NCBI GenBank assembly: GCA_016124795.1
Contig: WGNB01000007.1
Span: 62,001-126,000, forward strand
Reading direction: 5' to 3'
DNA from: Rhodopseudomonas sp.
GTDB lineage: Bacteria; Pseudomonadota; Alphaproteobacteria; Rhizobiales; Xanthobacteraceae
DNA: 64,000 bases
The position numbers were made by a program, and so were the translations under genes. Shown in pieces: positions 10,333 to 18,963 of this stretch. Within the stretch, counting starts at the first letter, position 1, and the number at the start of each line of letters is the position of its first letter. The notes below the pieces were generated by a model. That model was not told where the DNA came from, did not search any database, and was given only the letters and a program-made list of their open reading frames with translations.

Positions 10333-11927
10333 CTGTGACCGTCCAGTTCTGCGGCGCGGCCCGCACCGTGACCGGCTCGTGCTATCTCTTTCATACGGGC
10401 TCTGCGCGGGTCCTTGTCGATTGCGGACTGTATCAGGGCTCAAAGACGTTAAAGGCGCTGAACTACGGCGCGTTTCCCTTCGATCCGCGCGACATCGACG
10501 CCGTGCTGTTGACCCATGCCCATATCGACCACAGCGGCTTGCTCCCGAAACTCGTCAAGGACGGCTTTACCGGCCGCATTCTGGCCACCCGCGGCACCAT
10601 CGACTTGTGCTCCTATATGCTGCCCGACTCAGGCAGTATCCAGGAATCGGAAGTCGCCGCGCTGAACCGTCGTAACGCGGCACGCGGCCGCGACGCGGTC
10701 ACGCCGATCTACAGCCAGGCCGATGCGGTCGCCGCGATGGAGCGGTTTCATCCGGTGGCCTATGAGGTCTGGACCGATGTTCTGCCCGGCATTCGCGCCC
10801 GCTACTGGAACGCCGGCCACCTGCTGGGCTCGGCTTCGATCGAGATCGAATTTGCCGGCGCGGGCAAGGCCGGCGAGCCGCTGCGCGTGTTGGCTTCCGG
10901 CGACATCGGCCCGGACGCCAAACTGCTACAGCCCGATCCGGAAGCACCGGTCGGATTGGACTATGTCATCTGCGAGTCGACCTATGGCGACGCCGATCGG
11001 CTGCCGGTCACCCCTGAATCCCGTCGCGACCGACTGGCCGAATTTGTCCGCACCGCACAAGCCGCCGACGGTCCGCTGCTGATCCCGGCCTTCGCCGTCG
11101 AACGGACGCAGGAATTGATCGTCGACCTCGTCGACCTGATGGAACGCGGCGACATCCCCGCCGCGCCGATCTTCCTCGACTCACCGCTGGCCATTCGCGC
11201 CACTGAGGTGTTCCGACAGCATGCCGATGCCTTCAACCCCGACATCGACGCCGCCCGCGTGCTGAATTCGCCGCATCTGCGCTTTACCGAAACGGTCGAC
11301 GAAAGCAAGGCGATCGCCAAGCTGACCGGCTTCCATATCATCATCGCGGCCAGCGGCATGTGCGATGCCGGCCGCATCAGGCACCATCTCAAGCGCTGGC
11401 TTTGGCACAAGAAAGCCACCGTCCTGCTCTGCGGCTTTCAGGCGCAAGGTACGCTTGGCCGGTTTCTGGAAGAAGGCGCCAAGGCCGTCCGCATCCAGGG
11501 CGACATGATCAAGGTCGAGGCGCGGATCCTGTCATTCGACGAGTATTCCGGTCACGCCGACGGAGCCGAACTGGCGCGCTGGATCGCCGGACGCCGGCCT
11601 ATCGAACGCGGCCTGTTCCTGATGCACGGCGAGGAGCCGGCGATATCCGGTCTTTCCCAGCGCGTCGCGGAACGGATCGTTCCCGCGGCGAAGATCTACT
11701 GTCCGATCCTCGACGACATCTACGACCTGACCGCCGCCGCGCCGACGCCGCTCAATGGCGGCCATCGCCGCCGGCTGACGCCCGAAGCCGTCGTCAATCT
11801 CGACTGGCACAACGATATGTCGAAACTGATCCTCGACATCAACGACCGGATCGAGGCGGCCGCCGACGACCGCGCCCGCGGCGTCATCATTCGTCAATTG
11901 CGGCGGTCGCTCGACGCCGCCGGTTGA
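10329..11927 (+). CDS. Metallo-beta-lactamase / beta-CASP family RNase-like protein
   Basis: This 532-residue protein has the metallo-beta-lactamase motif THAHIDHSG near residue 57, a second His in AGHLLGSA near 163, then a beta-CASP domain and a C-terminal RMMBL segment with DEYSGHADG and LMHGEE near 435. The family comprises RNA exo- or endonucleases of the CPSF73/YSH1 type, zinc-dependent and cytosolic. Unlike RNase J it lacks the long C-terminal extension. Overlap with prs by ATGA shows co-expression. In other Proteobacteria this trio is also seen together, apparently linked with microaerobic growth. Confidence 0.9.
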   Translation: MTVTVQFCGAARTVTGSCYLFHTGSARVLVDCGLYQGSKTLKALNYGAFPFDPRDIDAVLLTHAHIDHSGLLPKLVKDGFTGRILATRGTIDLCSYMLPDSGSIQESEVAALNRRNAARGRDAVTPIYSQADAVAAMERFHPVAYEVWTDVLPGIRARYWNAGHLLGSASIEIEFAGAGKAGEPLRVLASGDIGPDAKLLQPDPEAPVGLDYVICESTYGDADRLPVTPESRRDRLAEFVRTAQAADGPLLIPAFAVERTQELIVDLVDLMERGDIPAAPIFLDSPLAIRATEVFRQHADAFNPDIDAARVLNSPHLRFTETVDESKAIAKLTGFHIIIAASGMCDAGRIRHHLKRWLWHKKATVLLCGFQAQGTLGRFLEEGAKAVRIQGDMIKVEARILSFDEYSGHADGAELARWIAGRRPIERGLFLMHGEEPAISGLSQRVAERIVPAAKIYCPILDDIYDLTAAAPTPLNGGHRRRLTPEAVVNLDWHNDMSKLILDINDRIEAAADDRARGVIIRQLRRSLDAAG

Positions 11928-11940
11928 CGTCAACCGGCGG
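11917..11940. terminator. Palindrome between convergent genes, possible bidirectional terminator
   Basis: A 24-bp perfect palindrome with 12-base arms, CCGCCGGTTGAC on the left, overlaps the stop codon of the beta-CASP gene and precedes the convergent stop of dctM at 11956. There is no T run on either side, so factor-independent termination is only possible, not clear. Confidence 0.45.
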
Positions 11941-11955
11941 TGCAGTCGGCTTGGC

Positions 11956-13269
11956 TTACAGTAGCATCGTCGCCAGCTGCGGCACCGCCAGCAGCAGCAG
12001 AACCAGCAGCAGCATCGTCAGCGCAAACGGCGCGGCGCCGGCGAAGATGTCGTTCACCGAGATCCGGTCGTCCTGCATGTTGTTCTTGACGACAAAGACC
12101 GCGACGCCGAGCGGCGGCGTCAACAGGCCGATCTCGATCGCCACCACGGTAATGACGCCGAACCAGATCATGTTGACGTCGAGCCCCGACATGATCGGCA
12201 GGATCAAAGGCAGCAGGATCAACATGATCGAGGCCGAATCGAGAATGCAGCCCAGTGCGATAATCACGATCAAGTAGACCGCCATGATGCCGTAGAGGCC
12301 GAGCCCGCTTTCACGCATCCAGGTCCCGAGAAAATCCGGCAGACCGGACAAGGCCAGCATGGTGGCATACAGATGCGCCGCCACCAGCAAGAACAGGATC
12401 GACGCCGTGACGTGGCCGGTTTCGATCAGAATGCCCCACATCGTCTTTAAGGTCAGCGAGCGCCGGGCCAGCGCCAGCAGCAACGCTCCCAAGGCACCGA
12501 CGGCACCCGCTTCGGTCGGCGTAAAGACGCCGCCGTAAATGCCGCCCAGCACGACCACGATCAGCAATGTGATCGGCGACAGCTTGGCCAGCAATACGCC
12601 GGGTGGATGCTCGGTGGCGGCCGGCCTGTCGCCTTCGTTCTGCGCCATCACAAAGCGCGGGAAAAACGTCGCCAGCACCCAGATCATGATCGCGAACATC
12701 ACCGCCAGGACGATGCCCGGCACGATGCCGGCGGTGAACAGATCGCCGATCGAGACTTCGGCAATGATGCCGTAGAGGATCAACAACAGGCTCGGCGGGA
12801 TCAGCATGCCGAGCACCGAACTGCCCGCTACCACGCCGACGGCGAAGCGCGGCGAATAGCCGAGCCGCAACAGTTCGGGCACCGCGATACGGGTAAACAC
12901 CGAGGCCGAGGCAATCGAGGTGCCGTTGACGGCGGCGAATACGGCGTTGGCCATCACCGTCGCCATGCCGAGTCCACCGCGCAGCGGCCGGAACAACTGC
13001 GCCGCGACCTCGAAGGTGTCGCGGCCGACACCGGAAATGCCAACAAACATGCCCATGACGACGAATAGCGGGATCACGCCGAAGGAATAGGACGCCACGC
13101 TCTTGGTCGTCGACAGCGCCAGCAAGCCGCCGGCGATTTCGAAATCGCCCTTGATTGCCCAGACACTGACGAACGACAGCAGCAGCAGCGCGACGGCGAT
13201 GTGCATGCCGGACTGAACCAGCACCAGCATCATGAAAATACTCAGCAGTCCGATCTGAATTTCACTCAT
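11956..13269 (-). CDS. dctM: TRAP transporter large permease DctM
   Basis: This 437-residue, very hydrophobic protein has about twelve membrane spans. It shows DctM-family signatures such as NGTSIASASVFTRIAVPEL near residue 116 and GMLIPPSLLLILYG near 154. It forms the ion-coupled translocation channel of a tripartite TRAP uptake system in the inner membrane. Its start overlaps the end of dctQ (ATGA, 13266-13269). The substrate is probably an organic acid, judging from the adjacent FAH-type hydrolase, but this is inference. Confidence 0.95.
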   Translation of the reverse strand: MSEIQIGLLSIFMMLVLVQSGMHIAVALLLLSFVSVWAIKGDFEIAGGLLALSTTKSVASYSFGVIPLFVVMGMFVGISGVGRDTFEVAAQLFRPLRGGLGMATVMANAVFAAVNGTSIASASVFTRIAVPELLRLGYSPRFAVGVVAGSSVLGMLIPPSLLLILYGIIAEVSIGDLFTAGIVPGIVLAVMFAIMIWVLATFFPRFVMAQNEGDRPAATEHPPGVLLAKLSPITLLIVVVLGGIYGGVFTPTEAGAVGALGALLLALARRSLTLKTMWGILIETGHVTASILFLLVAAHLYATMLALSGLPDFLGTWMRESGLGLYGIMAVYLIVIIALGCILDSASIMLILLPLILPIMSGLDVNMIWFGVITVVAIEIGLLTPPLGVAVFVVKNNMQDDRISVNDIFAGAAPFALTMLLLVLLLLAVPQLATMLL

Positions 13270-13838
13270 ACGACCGCGTCCACATCAGAGGCGAGCGGAA
13301 CCGGCGGCGCCAACAGACCGGCAGCGACGCGAAGGTCACGCAGGAAATGCAGGAAGAACTGAATGGCGGTGACTGCGGCGCCGAGCGTCACCAAAGCGTT
13401 GATCGGCCAGATATAGAAGACGAAAACCCCCTCAGTGCCGAGATATTCGCTTTGCTGCCAGGCATTGATCGTTTCCGGCACGCAGAAATACACCATCAAG
13501 GCCAGCAGAACCGCACCGACAAGGTGATGAAAACCCTGCACGGCATAACCGATGCGAGGGCGGTTCAGCAGCAGGCGGCCAAGCAGGCCGTCCGACCGGA
13601 TGAACCGCTCATAACGCAGCGCATGGCCGAGTTGGAGATAGATGATGCCGACAATCGACATCGACACGATCTCCACCGTTCCGACCAACGGCTTGTCGAA
13701 GAAATAACGTCCGGCAACGTCGGCATTAATCAGCAGCATCAGGAAGAAGATCCAGATGGTGCCGATCGCCCCGAGCCCTTCGGCCAAAAAGCCGAAGGGT
13801 CCGCGACGCGGCGCTGCTTCCGGGTGCCCGGTGCTCAC
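13266..13838 (-). CDS. dctQ: TRAP transporter small permease DctQ
   Basis: This protein of about 190 residues has four hydrophobic membrane segments and the DctQ hallmark NADVAGRYFFDKPLVGTVE near residue 39. It couples the large permease to the periplasmic receptor. The GTG at 13838 is chosen as start because it overlaps the dctP stop as GTGA, the usual coupling in this operon; an ATG four codons further upstream (13850) is the alternative. It lies between dctP and dctM. Confidence 0.93.
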   Translation of the reverse strand: MSTGHPEAAPRRGPFGFLAEGLGAIGTIWIFFLMLLINADVAGRYFFDKPLVGTVEIVSMSIVGIIYLQLGHALRYERFIRSDGLLGRLLLNRPRIGYAVQGFHHLVGAVLLALMVYFCVPETINAWQQSEYLGTEGVFVFYIWPINALVTLGAAVTAIQFFLHFLRDLRVAAGLLAPPVPLASDVDAVV

Positions 13839-14905
13839 TCTTTGTCCCACTCGCGGGCATGCTCGATGCCGGCCTTACGCGACAGGTCCATATAGGTAAC
13901 GAGGGTCTTGGTGCCGGGCTGGCCTTTCTTGTCGAGGCTGGCGGCCCATTCCTTGGCCATGTTCGGCAGCATCTTGGCCAGTTTCTTGCGCTCCTCGGCC
14001 GGCAAGGTCGAAATCTTGGCGCCGTGTGCGGCGGCAAAATCCATGCTGACTTGCGCGGCCTGTTGATAGGCGATAGCGACCTTGGTCTCATACTCCTTGG
14101 CGACGTCGATGAAGATCGTCTGCAGCTCCTTCGGGAATTTCTGCCAGCGGTTGATGTTGACCGTGAGATCGGAGGCCTGCTGGGCGCCAAAATTGATCTT
14201 CGTGATATAAGGCGCCACTTCGTAGAACTTGTACGGCTTGATCGCCGATTCAAACACGATGGTGCCTTCGATCACGCCAGTCTGCATCGAATTGTAATAG
14301 GTCGGCAGCGCGCCTTTCACCGGCACCCAGCCGCTGCCTTCCAGCCAACGCGACGCAAGCCCGGCGGTGCCGAATTTGTGGCCCTTGAAATCGGCGATGG
14401 TCGCGACCGGGAATTTGGTCACCGTATGGTAGGTATCGACGCCGATATTGGCGAGATGAACCTGCTTGTGCTTCTTGAAAGCGGCGTCCATTTCCGGCAT
14501 CGCTGCGCGCAATTGGCGAATGATGCCCATCAGCTTGACGAGATCATCGGTGCCGAACGGCGTGACGTAAGTGACCTGCTCAAGCGGCAACTTGTCGGCC
14601 TCGAACAGCGCCGGCACATAGCCAACATCGCCGATCCCCTTTTCGATCGCTTCCAAAACCTCATTCGGTTTTGCAATCGAGCCGGCGTAAGCCTGCGTCC
14701 ACTGGATCTTGTACTTGCCGCCGGCCGCGGCCAGACGCTTGTCGACCTCCGGAATGAAGAAGTCACGCAGCATCGCGACTCCAAAAGTCGCCGGCGGATG
14801 CCCGGCGACAACCGTCAACTTGATAACTTCCTGGGCCTTAGCCGGGGCCGCCGCAATGCCGACCGCCAGACCGGCGGCAATGGCAAACCGCAAAATCGAT
14901 TTCAT
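13835..14905 (-). CDS. dctP: TRAP transporter substrate-binding protein DctP
   Basis: This 356-residue periplasmic receptor has a signal peptide (basic MKSILRF, then an Ala-rich core, cleavage near AKA-QE at residue 25). The mature part contains the DctP family segments KFGTAGLASRW and the NRWQKFPKELQ C-lobe motif. It captures a carboxylate-type solute and delivers it to DctQM. The start at 14905 is chosen because GGGAGG lies 7 bases upstream; the frame runs on to 14950 without signal-like character. It follows the FAH-type hydrolase by 75 bases. Confidence 0.93.
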   Translation of the reverse strand: MKSILRFAIAAGLAVGIAAAPAKAQEVIKLTVVAGHPPATFGVAMLRDFFIPEVDKRLAAAGGKYKIQWTQAYAGSIAKPNEVLEAIEKGIGDVGYVPALFEADKLPLEQVTYVTPFGTDDLVKLMGIIRQLRAAMPEMDAAFKKHKQVHLANIGVDTYHTVTKFPVATIADFKGHKFGTAGLASRWLEGSGWVPVKGALPTYYNSMQTGVIEGTIVFESAIKPYKFYEVAPYITKINFGAQQASDLTVNINRWQKFPKELQTIFIDVAKEYETKVAIAYQQAAQVSMDFAAAHGAKISTLPAEERKKLAKMLPNMAKEWAASLDKKGQPGTKTLVTYMDLSRKAGIEHAREWDKE

Positions 14906-14980
14906 CTTATGTCCTCCCGTTTTCTCTTCGCCGGCTCGCTCCGGCACCATCGTTATTCCCGGCGCGGGCCGGGCGCGCTG

Positions 14981-15928
14981 TCAGCCCGTCTGCTCGACGA
15001 TTCGGTTACGCAGAACGCCAAGCCCTTCCACTTCCAGCTCCATCACATCGTTGGGTTTGAGGAAGCGGCCCAGCTCCAGGCCGCAGCCGCTGCCGACCGT
15101 GCCCGAACCGAAGAACTCGCCGGCCATCAGCGTTTCCTCATTCGAGGCATGCGCCAGAATGTCTTCAAATTTGTGCTGCATGGCGCCGCTATTGCCACGG
15201 CTCCATTCCTCGCCGTTGACGCGGGCCACCATCGTCAAATTATACGGGTCCGGCAGTTCGTCGGGCGTGACGAGCCAGGGCCCCATCACATTGCCGGTGT
15301 CGAAATCCTTGCCCTTGGCCGGACCAAGCTGGCCCTGCATTTCGCGCAACTGCGCATCCCGCGCGCTGATATCGTTGAAAATGCAGTAGCCGAAAATATG
15401 CTCGCGGGCCTTGTCTCGGCGAATGTTCTTGCCGCCCTTGCCGAGGAAAATGCCAAACTCAAGCTCATAGTCGAGCATCTTCGAGTAGCGCGGCCACAAC
15501 ACATCCTGGCCCGTGCCGATAACGCTGAAGCGGTTGCACTTGTAGTAGACCGGCTGTTCATACCAGACCGTAGGTACATCGATTGTCGCCGGATCGAGCC
15601 GCTCGGTGCCGATGCCGAACAGATAACGGTTGGCGCGCGCCTGCCGTAAATGCTTCTCGAAACAGAGGAAGTCCCGCATCTGGCGCGGTTCCGGAACCGG
15701 CGCCAGCAGCCGCTGTTCGTTCAGCGGTACAACGACAACACCATCGCCGCCCATCGCCAGCTTGCGCGCGCGGTCCAAGGCCACTTCGCCGCCATCGATC
15801 AGCGACAGCATGTCCCGAAACGCCGGTGCTTTGTCGCTTGCGGTGAAATCAACGATCCCGCGGCCATCGGCGGTCAAGGCGCCGATATGCCGCTCTCCGC
15901 CCGTGCTCTCAAACGTCACCAGTTTCAT
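14981..15928 (-). CDS. Fumarylacetoacetate hydrolase family protein
   Basis: This 315-residue cytosolic protein has the FAH C-terminal fold: YELEFGIFLGKGGKNI near residue 150, ISARDAQ near 185, KDFDTGNVMGPWLVTPDEL near 203, and the GSGTVGSGCGLELGR turn near 274. The acidic residues in the first and second segments would hold Mg or Ca. The family cleaves C-C bonds of 1,3-diketones or hydrates/decarboxylates aromatic ring-cleavage products. The substrate is unknown. Placement between a TRAP receptor and a metallo-beta-lactamase fold protein suggests catabolism of the imported compound. Confidence 0.9.
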   Translation of the reverse strand: MKLVTFESTGGERHIGALTADGRGIVDFTASDKAPAFRDMLSLIDGGEVALDRARKLAMGGDGVVVVPLNEQRLLAPVPEPRQMRDFLCFEKHLRQARANRYLFGIGTERLDPATIDVPTVWYEQPVYYKCNRFSVIGTGQDVLWPRYSKMLDYELEFGIFLGKGGKNIRRDKAREHIFGYCIFNDISARDAQLREMQGQLGPAKGKDFDTGNVMGPWLVTPDELPDPYNLTMVARVNGEEWSRGNSGAMQHKFEDILAHASNEETLMAGEFFGSGTVGSGCGLELGRFLKPNDVMELEVEGLGVLRNRIVEQTG

Positions 15929-15957
15929 CGGTCAGGTCCCAGTCGTCCGTTTGCCGT

Positions 15958-16938
15958 TCAGGATGTGTGATTGCGGCCGCAATTGCAGCGGCCTTCCCGA
16001 TGGAAACGGGCCATGTCTTTCCAGAGCTGCGGGCCAAGCGGAGTCTCCGGCGCGCCGAATTCGCGATAGAGATTGGCGACGTTGATGACCAGACGCTCGG
16101 AATCGATCCAGTCCGAATAAGGATCGAGCGCGATCTCGCAGGCGGCGTCGTAATAATTCAGGCCGGCGTCATAACGCTGGCGCGCTTCGCGTTCGATATA
16201 TTCAAGATAGCCCTTGAAATGACGCACTCCGGCCTTGTCGGTGATCGGGCCATGACCGGGCACCACGATATCGACGTCCCAGTCTAGGATGGTGTCACAG
16301 GCCTTGATCCAGTTGCCCACCGGACCGGCCCAGATCACCGGATGGCCGCCGACGAACATCACATCGCCGGCGAAAACGATCTTGTCGTCCGGCACGTAAA
16401 CCAGCGTGTCGCCACGGGTATGCGCCGGACCGACATGCAACAGCTCGACCCGTTTGCCGCCGACATGCAGCGAAAGCCTGTCCTCGAACGTCCGGTTCGG
16501 CATCGTGTAAACGATATCCTCGAACTGGAAATTCTTGCCCATCATCTCGTAAAGGAACTGTGCCCCCTCGCCGATCTTGGCGCGGTCGCGCACAAGTTCG
16601 GCCAGCACCGACGGCGGACGGTCCAGCATCTCCTCGGCGGTGCTTTTGGTGGCGATGATTTCGGCGTCCTTGACCAGCTGGTTGCCGAAGGTGTGGTCGC
16701 CATTGGCGTGGGTATTGACCAGGGTCTTGATGGTCTTCGACGCCGGGACCGCGTCGCGCATCGTATCGAGCATTTCGCGGGTCAGCGGAACGTCGAACAA
16801 GGTATCGACCAGCAGGTTGGCGTCGCCGTCGACGATCAGCCCCGCGTTGCTCCAGCCCCAGCCGCCGTCGGGCTGAAGGTAAGCGTAACAGCCGCGGCCG
16901 AGATCGTGCAGGCCCTTGGTGAATTGCCACTTGCTCAA
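15958..16938 (-). CDS. Metallo-beta-lactamase fold hydrolase
   Basis: This 326-residue protein has the metal motif NTHANGDHTFGN near residue 75 (His-x-Asn-Gly-Asp-His; the first His-x-His pair is changed to His-x-Asn). Further ligand candidates are HVGPAHTRGDTLVY near 167 and VVPGHGPIT near 218. The change at the first ligand pair is seen in several quinoprotein-relay or SoxH-like members of the superfamily. It has no signal peptide. A C-terminal Cys-x-Cys-Gly-Arg-Asn-His tail is notable and may bind metal. It is in the catabolic operon, 29 bases before the FAH-type gene. Confidence 0.88.
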   Translation of the reverse strand: MSKWQFTKGLHDLGRGCYAYLQPDGGWGWSNAGLIVDGDANLLVDTLFDVPLTREMLDTMRDAVPASKTIKTLVNTHANGDHTFGNQLVKDAEIIATKSTAEEMLDRPPSVLAELVRDRAKIGEGAQFLYEMMGKNFQFEDIVYTMPNRTFEDRLSLHVGGKRVELLHVGPAHTRGDTLVYVPDDKIVFAGDVMFVGGHPVIWAGPVGNWIKACDTILDWDVDIVVPGHGPITDKAGVRHFKGYLEYIEREARQRYDAGLNYYDAACEIALDPYSDWIDSERLVINVANLYREFGAPETPLGPQLWKDMARFHREGRCNCGRNHTS

Positions 16939-16987
16939 ACGTCTACTCCCCGAATGCCGCCGGCTTTTGCCGGTCGACCAGCTTGAA

Positions 16988-17683
16988 CTACTTCGTCGCT
17001 TTTCTGGCTTTGGCGACGCGACTGCGCCGCCCGCGCTGCTCGAAGCCGGCGACGATGAACTGAATGGTCTGCTCGATCAGCTCGGAGCGAATCGAAGCGT
17101 TGGCAACGCCTTTCGATATTCGCTTCAGGCGGTTATCCGGCGCGCAGTCCGAAACGATCGTCAGGATCGAGCCCAGCGCCAACGAATAGCGCCACCAGAC
17201 ATCGGCCTCCGACAGATGCGGCGCGGCCTTGTGCAACAGCGACACAGTGCGACGGGCAACGCCGGTGAAATGCCGCGGCCCGACTTCGGGCGCGAGATCG
17301 AGCTTGGCGAGCCGTAGCTGCTGAATGAGATAGATCAGCAACAGGCGCTGATCTTCCTCGCCTTCGACATAAGGCCGCAGCAGCGCGCGGAAGGTTTTTT
17401 CAACCGGCACGGGCTTGCCCTTGGCCGCGCGCTCCAGCGCGTCGTATTCGAGCTGACGGGCGGTGCAGACGTCGCGTGCGACCCGCTCGAAGATTTCATT
17501 CGCCAGGCCCTGCTTGGAGCCAAAATGAAAATTCACCGCGCCCAGGCTGATGCGCGCGTCCTTGACGATATCGCGCATCGTGGTGCGCTCGACGCCATGT
17601 TGCGCGAAACGCCGGCGCGCCGCCTGGGTAATGGCGGTGCGGGTCGCGCTGTCGCTGGCGTTGAACACTCGTTTTGAACGCAT
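16988..17683 (-). CDS. TetR/AcrR family transcriptional regulator
   Basis: This 231-residue regulator has a TetR helix-turn-helix in residues 14-60 (AITQAARRRFAQHGVERTTMRDI and then AVNFHFGSK). The C-terminal ligand domain is helical with Leu-rich stretches. The ATG at 17683 is chosen; the frame can start at a TTG at 17761, but that adds a basic tail unlike the family. It is the first gene of the run leading to MBL, FAH and dctPQM, so it probably controls them. A TTGAAC inverted repeat spans its own start codon, suggesting autorepression. Confidence 0.9.
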   Translation of the reverse strand: MRSKRVFNASDSATRTAITQAARRRFAQHGVERTTMRDIVKDARISLGAVNFHFGSKQGLANEIFERVARDVCTARQLEYDALERAAKGKPVPVEKTFRALLRPYVEGEEDQRLLLIYLIQQLRLAKLDLAPEVGPRHFTGVARRTVSLLHKAAPHLSEADVWWRYSLALGSILTIVSDCAPDNRLKRISKGVANASIRSELIEQTIQFIVAGFEQRGRRSRVAKARKATK

Positions 17684-17689
17684 GTTCAA
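17674..17689. promoter_or_regulatory. Inverted repeat over the tetR start, candidate operator
   Basis: TTGAAC-N4-GTTCAA spans the start codon of the TetR gene, and a third TTGAAC lies 13 bases further inside the gene (17661-17666). A TetR dimer bound here would block its own expression. The identity of the operator is inference. Confidence 0.4.
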
Positions 17690-17878
17690 TTCGTAACGCA
17701 GCCGCTCGCGGCGAGTCAAGACGCGGCGAGGCGCTGGCGGCCAGCGACGCGGATCCAACAATCGTCATGTCTCGATTGGAATGTACCGGCGCGGACCGCG
17801 CTATCGCGGCGCACCATGCAACATGTTCACAGGGGAGAAGACATCAGAGGCGCGAACGAACAGGCCGCGCCAGCCGCT

Positions 17879-18559
17879 TTAAATATCGCGGCCTTCGACC
17901 TTTTCCTGCAACTTCTTCACCAGGTCGGGAATCCGTTGCAGGCGCGGATAGACCGCCAGCGCGCGGCGATAAACTTCAAGCGCCTGCTTGTCGTCGCCGA
18001 TGTCTTGCAGGATCAGGCCCAGCCCCGACAGCGCGCCGAAATGACGCGGCTCGCGCTTGAGCACTTCGCGAATGTCGGCGAGCGCGCGGCCATAATCCTT
18101 CTGCAGATAATAGATCGTCGCGCGCCGGTTCCAGGCTTCGATGTAATCCGGCCTGATCTTGATGATGCCGTCGAGCAGCTTGATCGCCAGGTCGGTTTCC
18201 TTGGCCTCGACCGCAGTCTTGACCCGCAGCATCAGGAGGTTGGCGGTGTCGCTGCGCGACACGACCCAGATGCCCCAGATGCGCTGCTCGATGGCCTTGG
18301 CGGTGTCGTCGTCGGGCGCGGCCTTGAGTGCGCCGAACAGGAAATCGAGATTGTGGAGGCGATCGACCCGCGGCAGCTTCGGCAGAACCTGTGCCTTGGC
18401 GTCGACGCCGGGCTTGGCCGGCGCGGTGCTCTTCGGCGGCTGCGGCGCCGGATTGGCCGACTGGGCCTCGGCCGGTATCGCCAACGCGCCGGTCAGGCCT
18501 CCCGCCATGGCGGAAGCCAGTGCAAGTCGTAAAACGGACGAGCGGAATCGATTGCGCAT
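17879..18559 (-). CDS. Exported TPR-repeat protein
   Basis: This 226-residue protein has an N-terminal signal peptide (Arg-rich start, hydrophobic core, cleavage near AEA-QS at residue 33), a short Pro-rich linker, then tetratricopeptide-like helical pairs in residues about 60-215, with the typical spacing around IKIRPDYIEAWNRRATIYY and REVLKREPRHFGALSGLGLI. It would be a periplasmic scaffold. No catalytic motif is visible. The gene stands alone between the tetR and rpmJ genes. Confidence 0.85.
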   Translation of the reverse strand: MRNRFRSSVLRLALASAMAGGLTGALAIPAEAQSANPAPQPPKSTAPAKPGVDAKAQVLPKLPRVDRLHNLDFLFGALKAAPDDDTAKAIEQRIWGIWVVSRSDTANLLMLRVKTAVEAKETDLAIKLLDGIIKIRPDYIEAWNRRATIYYLQKDYGRALADIREVLKREPRHFGALSGLGLILQDIGDDKQALEVYRRALAVYPRLQRIPDLVKKLQEKVEGRDI

Positions 18560-18684
18560 GGGCGAAGAGTAATCTCTTCGCCGCTTAAGGCAAATCGGCG
18601 GCGTCTGGGCTTAACAAGCGGCGGTAGACAAACCCTACCGGATACACGCAATCAGGCAAAAATCGTCCAAAAAGCGAGCAAAGC

Positions 18685-18810
18685 TCAGCCCTGGCGCGCC
18701 TTAAAGCGGGGATTGGTCTTGTTAATGATGTAAACGCGGCCTTTCCGGCGGACAACCTTGTTGTTCCGGTGCCGGGCGCGCAGCGCTTTCAATGAGTTAC
18801 GAACTTTCAT
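18685..18810 (-). CDS. rpmJ: 50S ribosomal protein L36, cysteine-free form
   Basis: This 41-residue basic protein reads [18 protein letters not shown] and continues [19 protein letters not shown], ending in ARQG, a clear match to the L36 family of Alphaproteobacteria. It is too short for usual length cut-offs. It lacks the Cys-Cys-Cys-His zinc site of the C-plus form, so it is the zinc-free type (like YkgO). A GAGAG ribosome-site-like run lies a few bases upstream of the start. No other ribosomal gene is near. Confidence 0.93.
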   Translation of the reverse strand: MKVRNSLKALRARHRNNKVVRRKGRVYIINKTNPRFKARQG

Positions 18811-18963
18811 CACAGTCTCTCAATGCAGGTTTGGACCGGGTTCATAAGGGGCGGAAGGCCAACTGTCAACGTAAAGGCCGCGATTTTGGCCCATTGCCGG
18901 TAGCGGCCCACGTCGGGCTGCCCTAAAGTCCGCCCTCAAAAGAGGCAAGGGAGTACCCCCACC

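Noticed and set aside
13859-15649. Plus-strand open frame of 596 codons across dctP and the FAH-type gene
   Set aside because: It crosses two recognised genes and the gap between them; composition is that of an antisense frame.
18811-18963. SAM or cobalamin riboswitch before the MetE-like gene
   Set aside because: I looked for the conserved boxes of these riboswitches and saw none.
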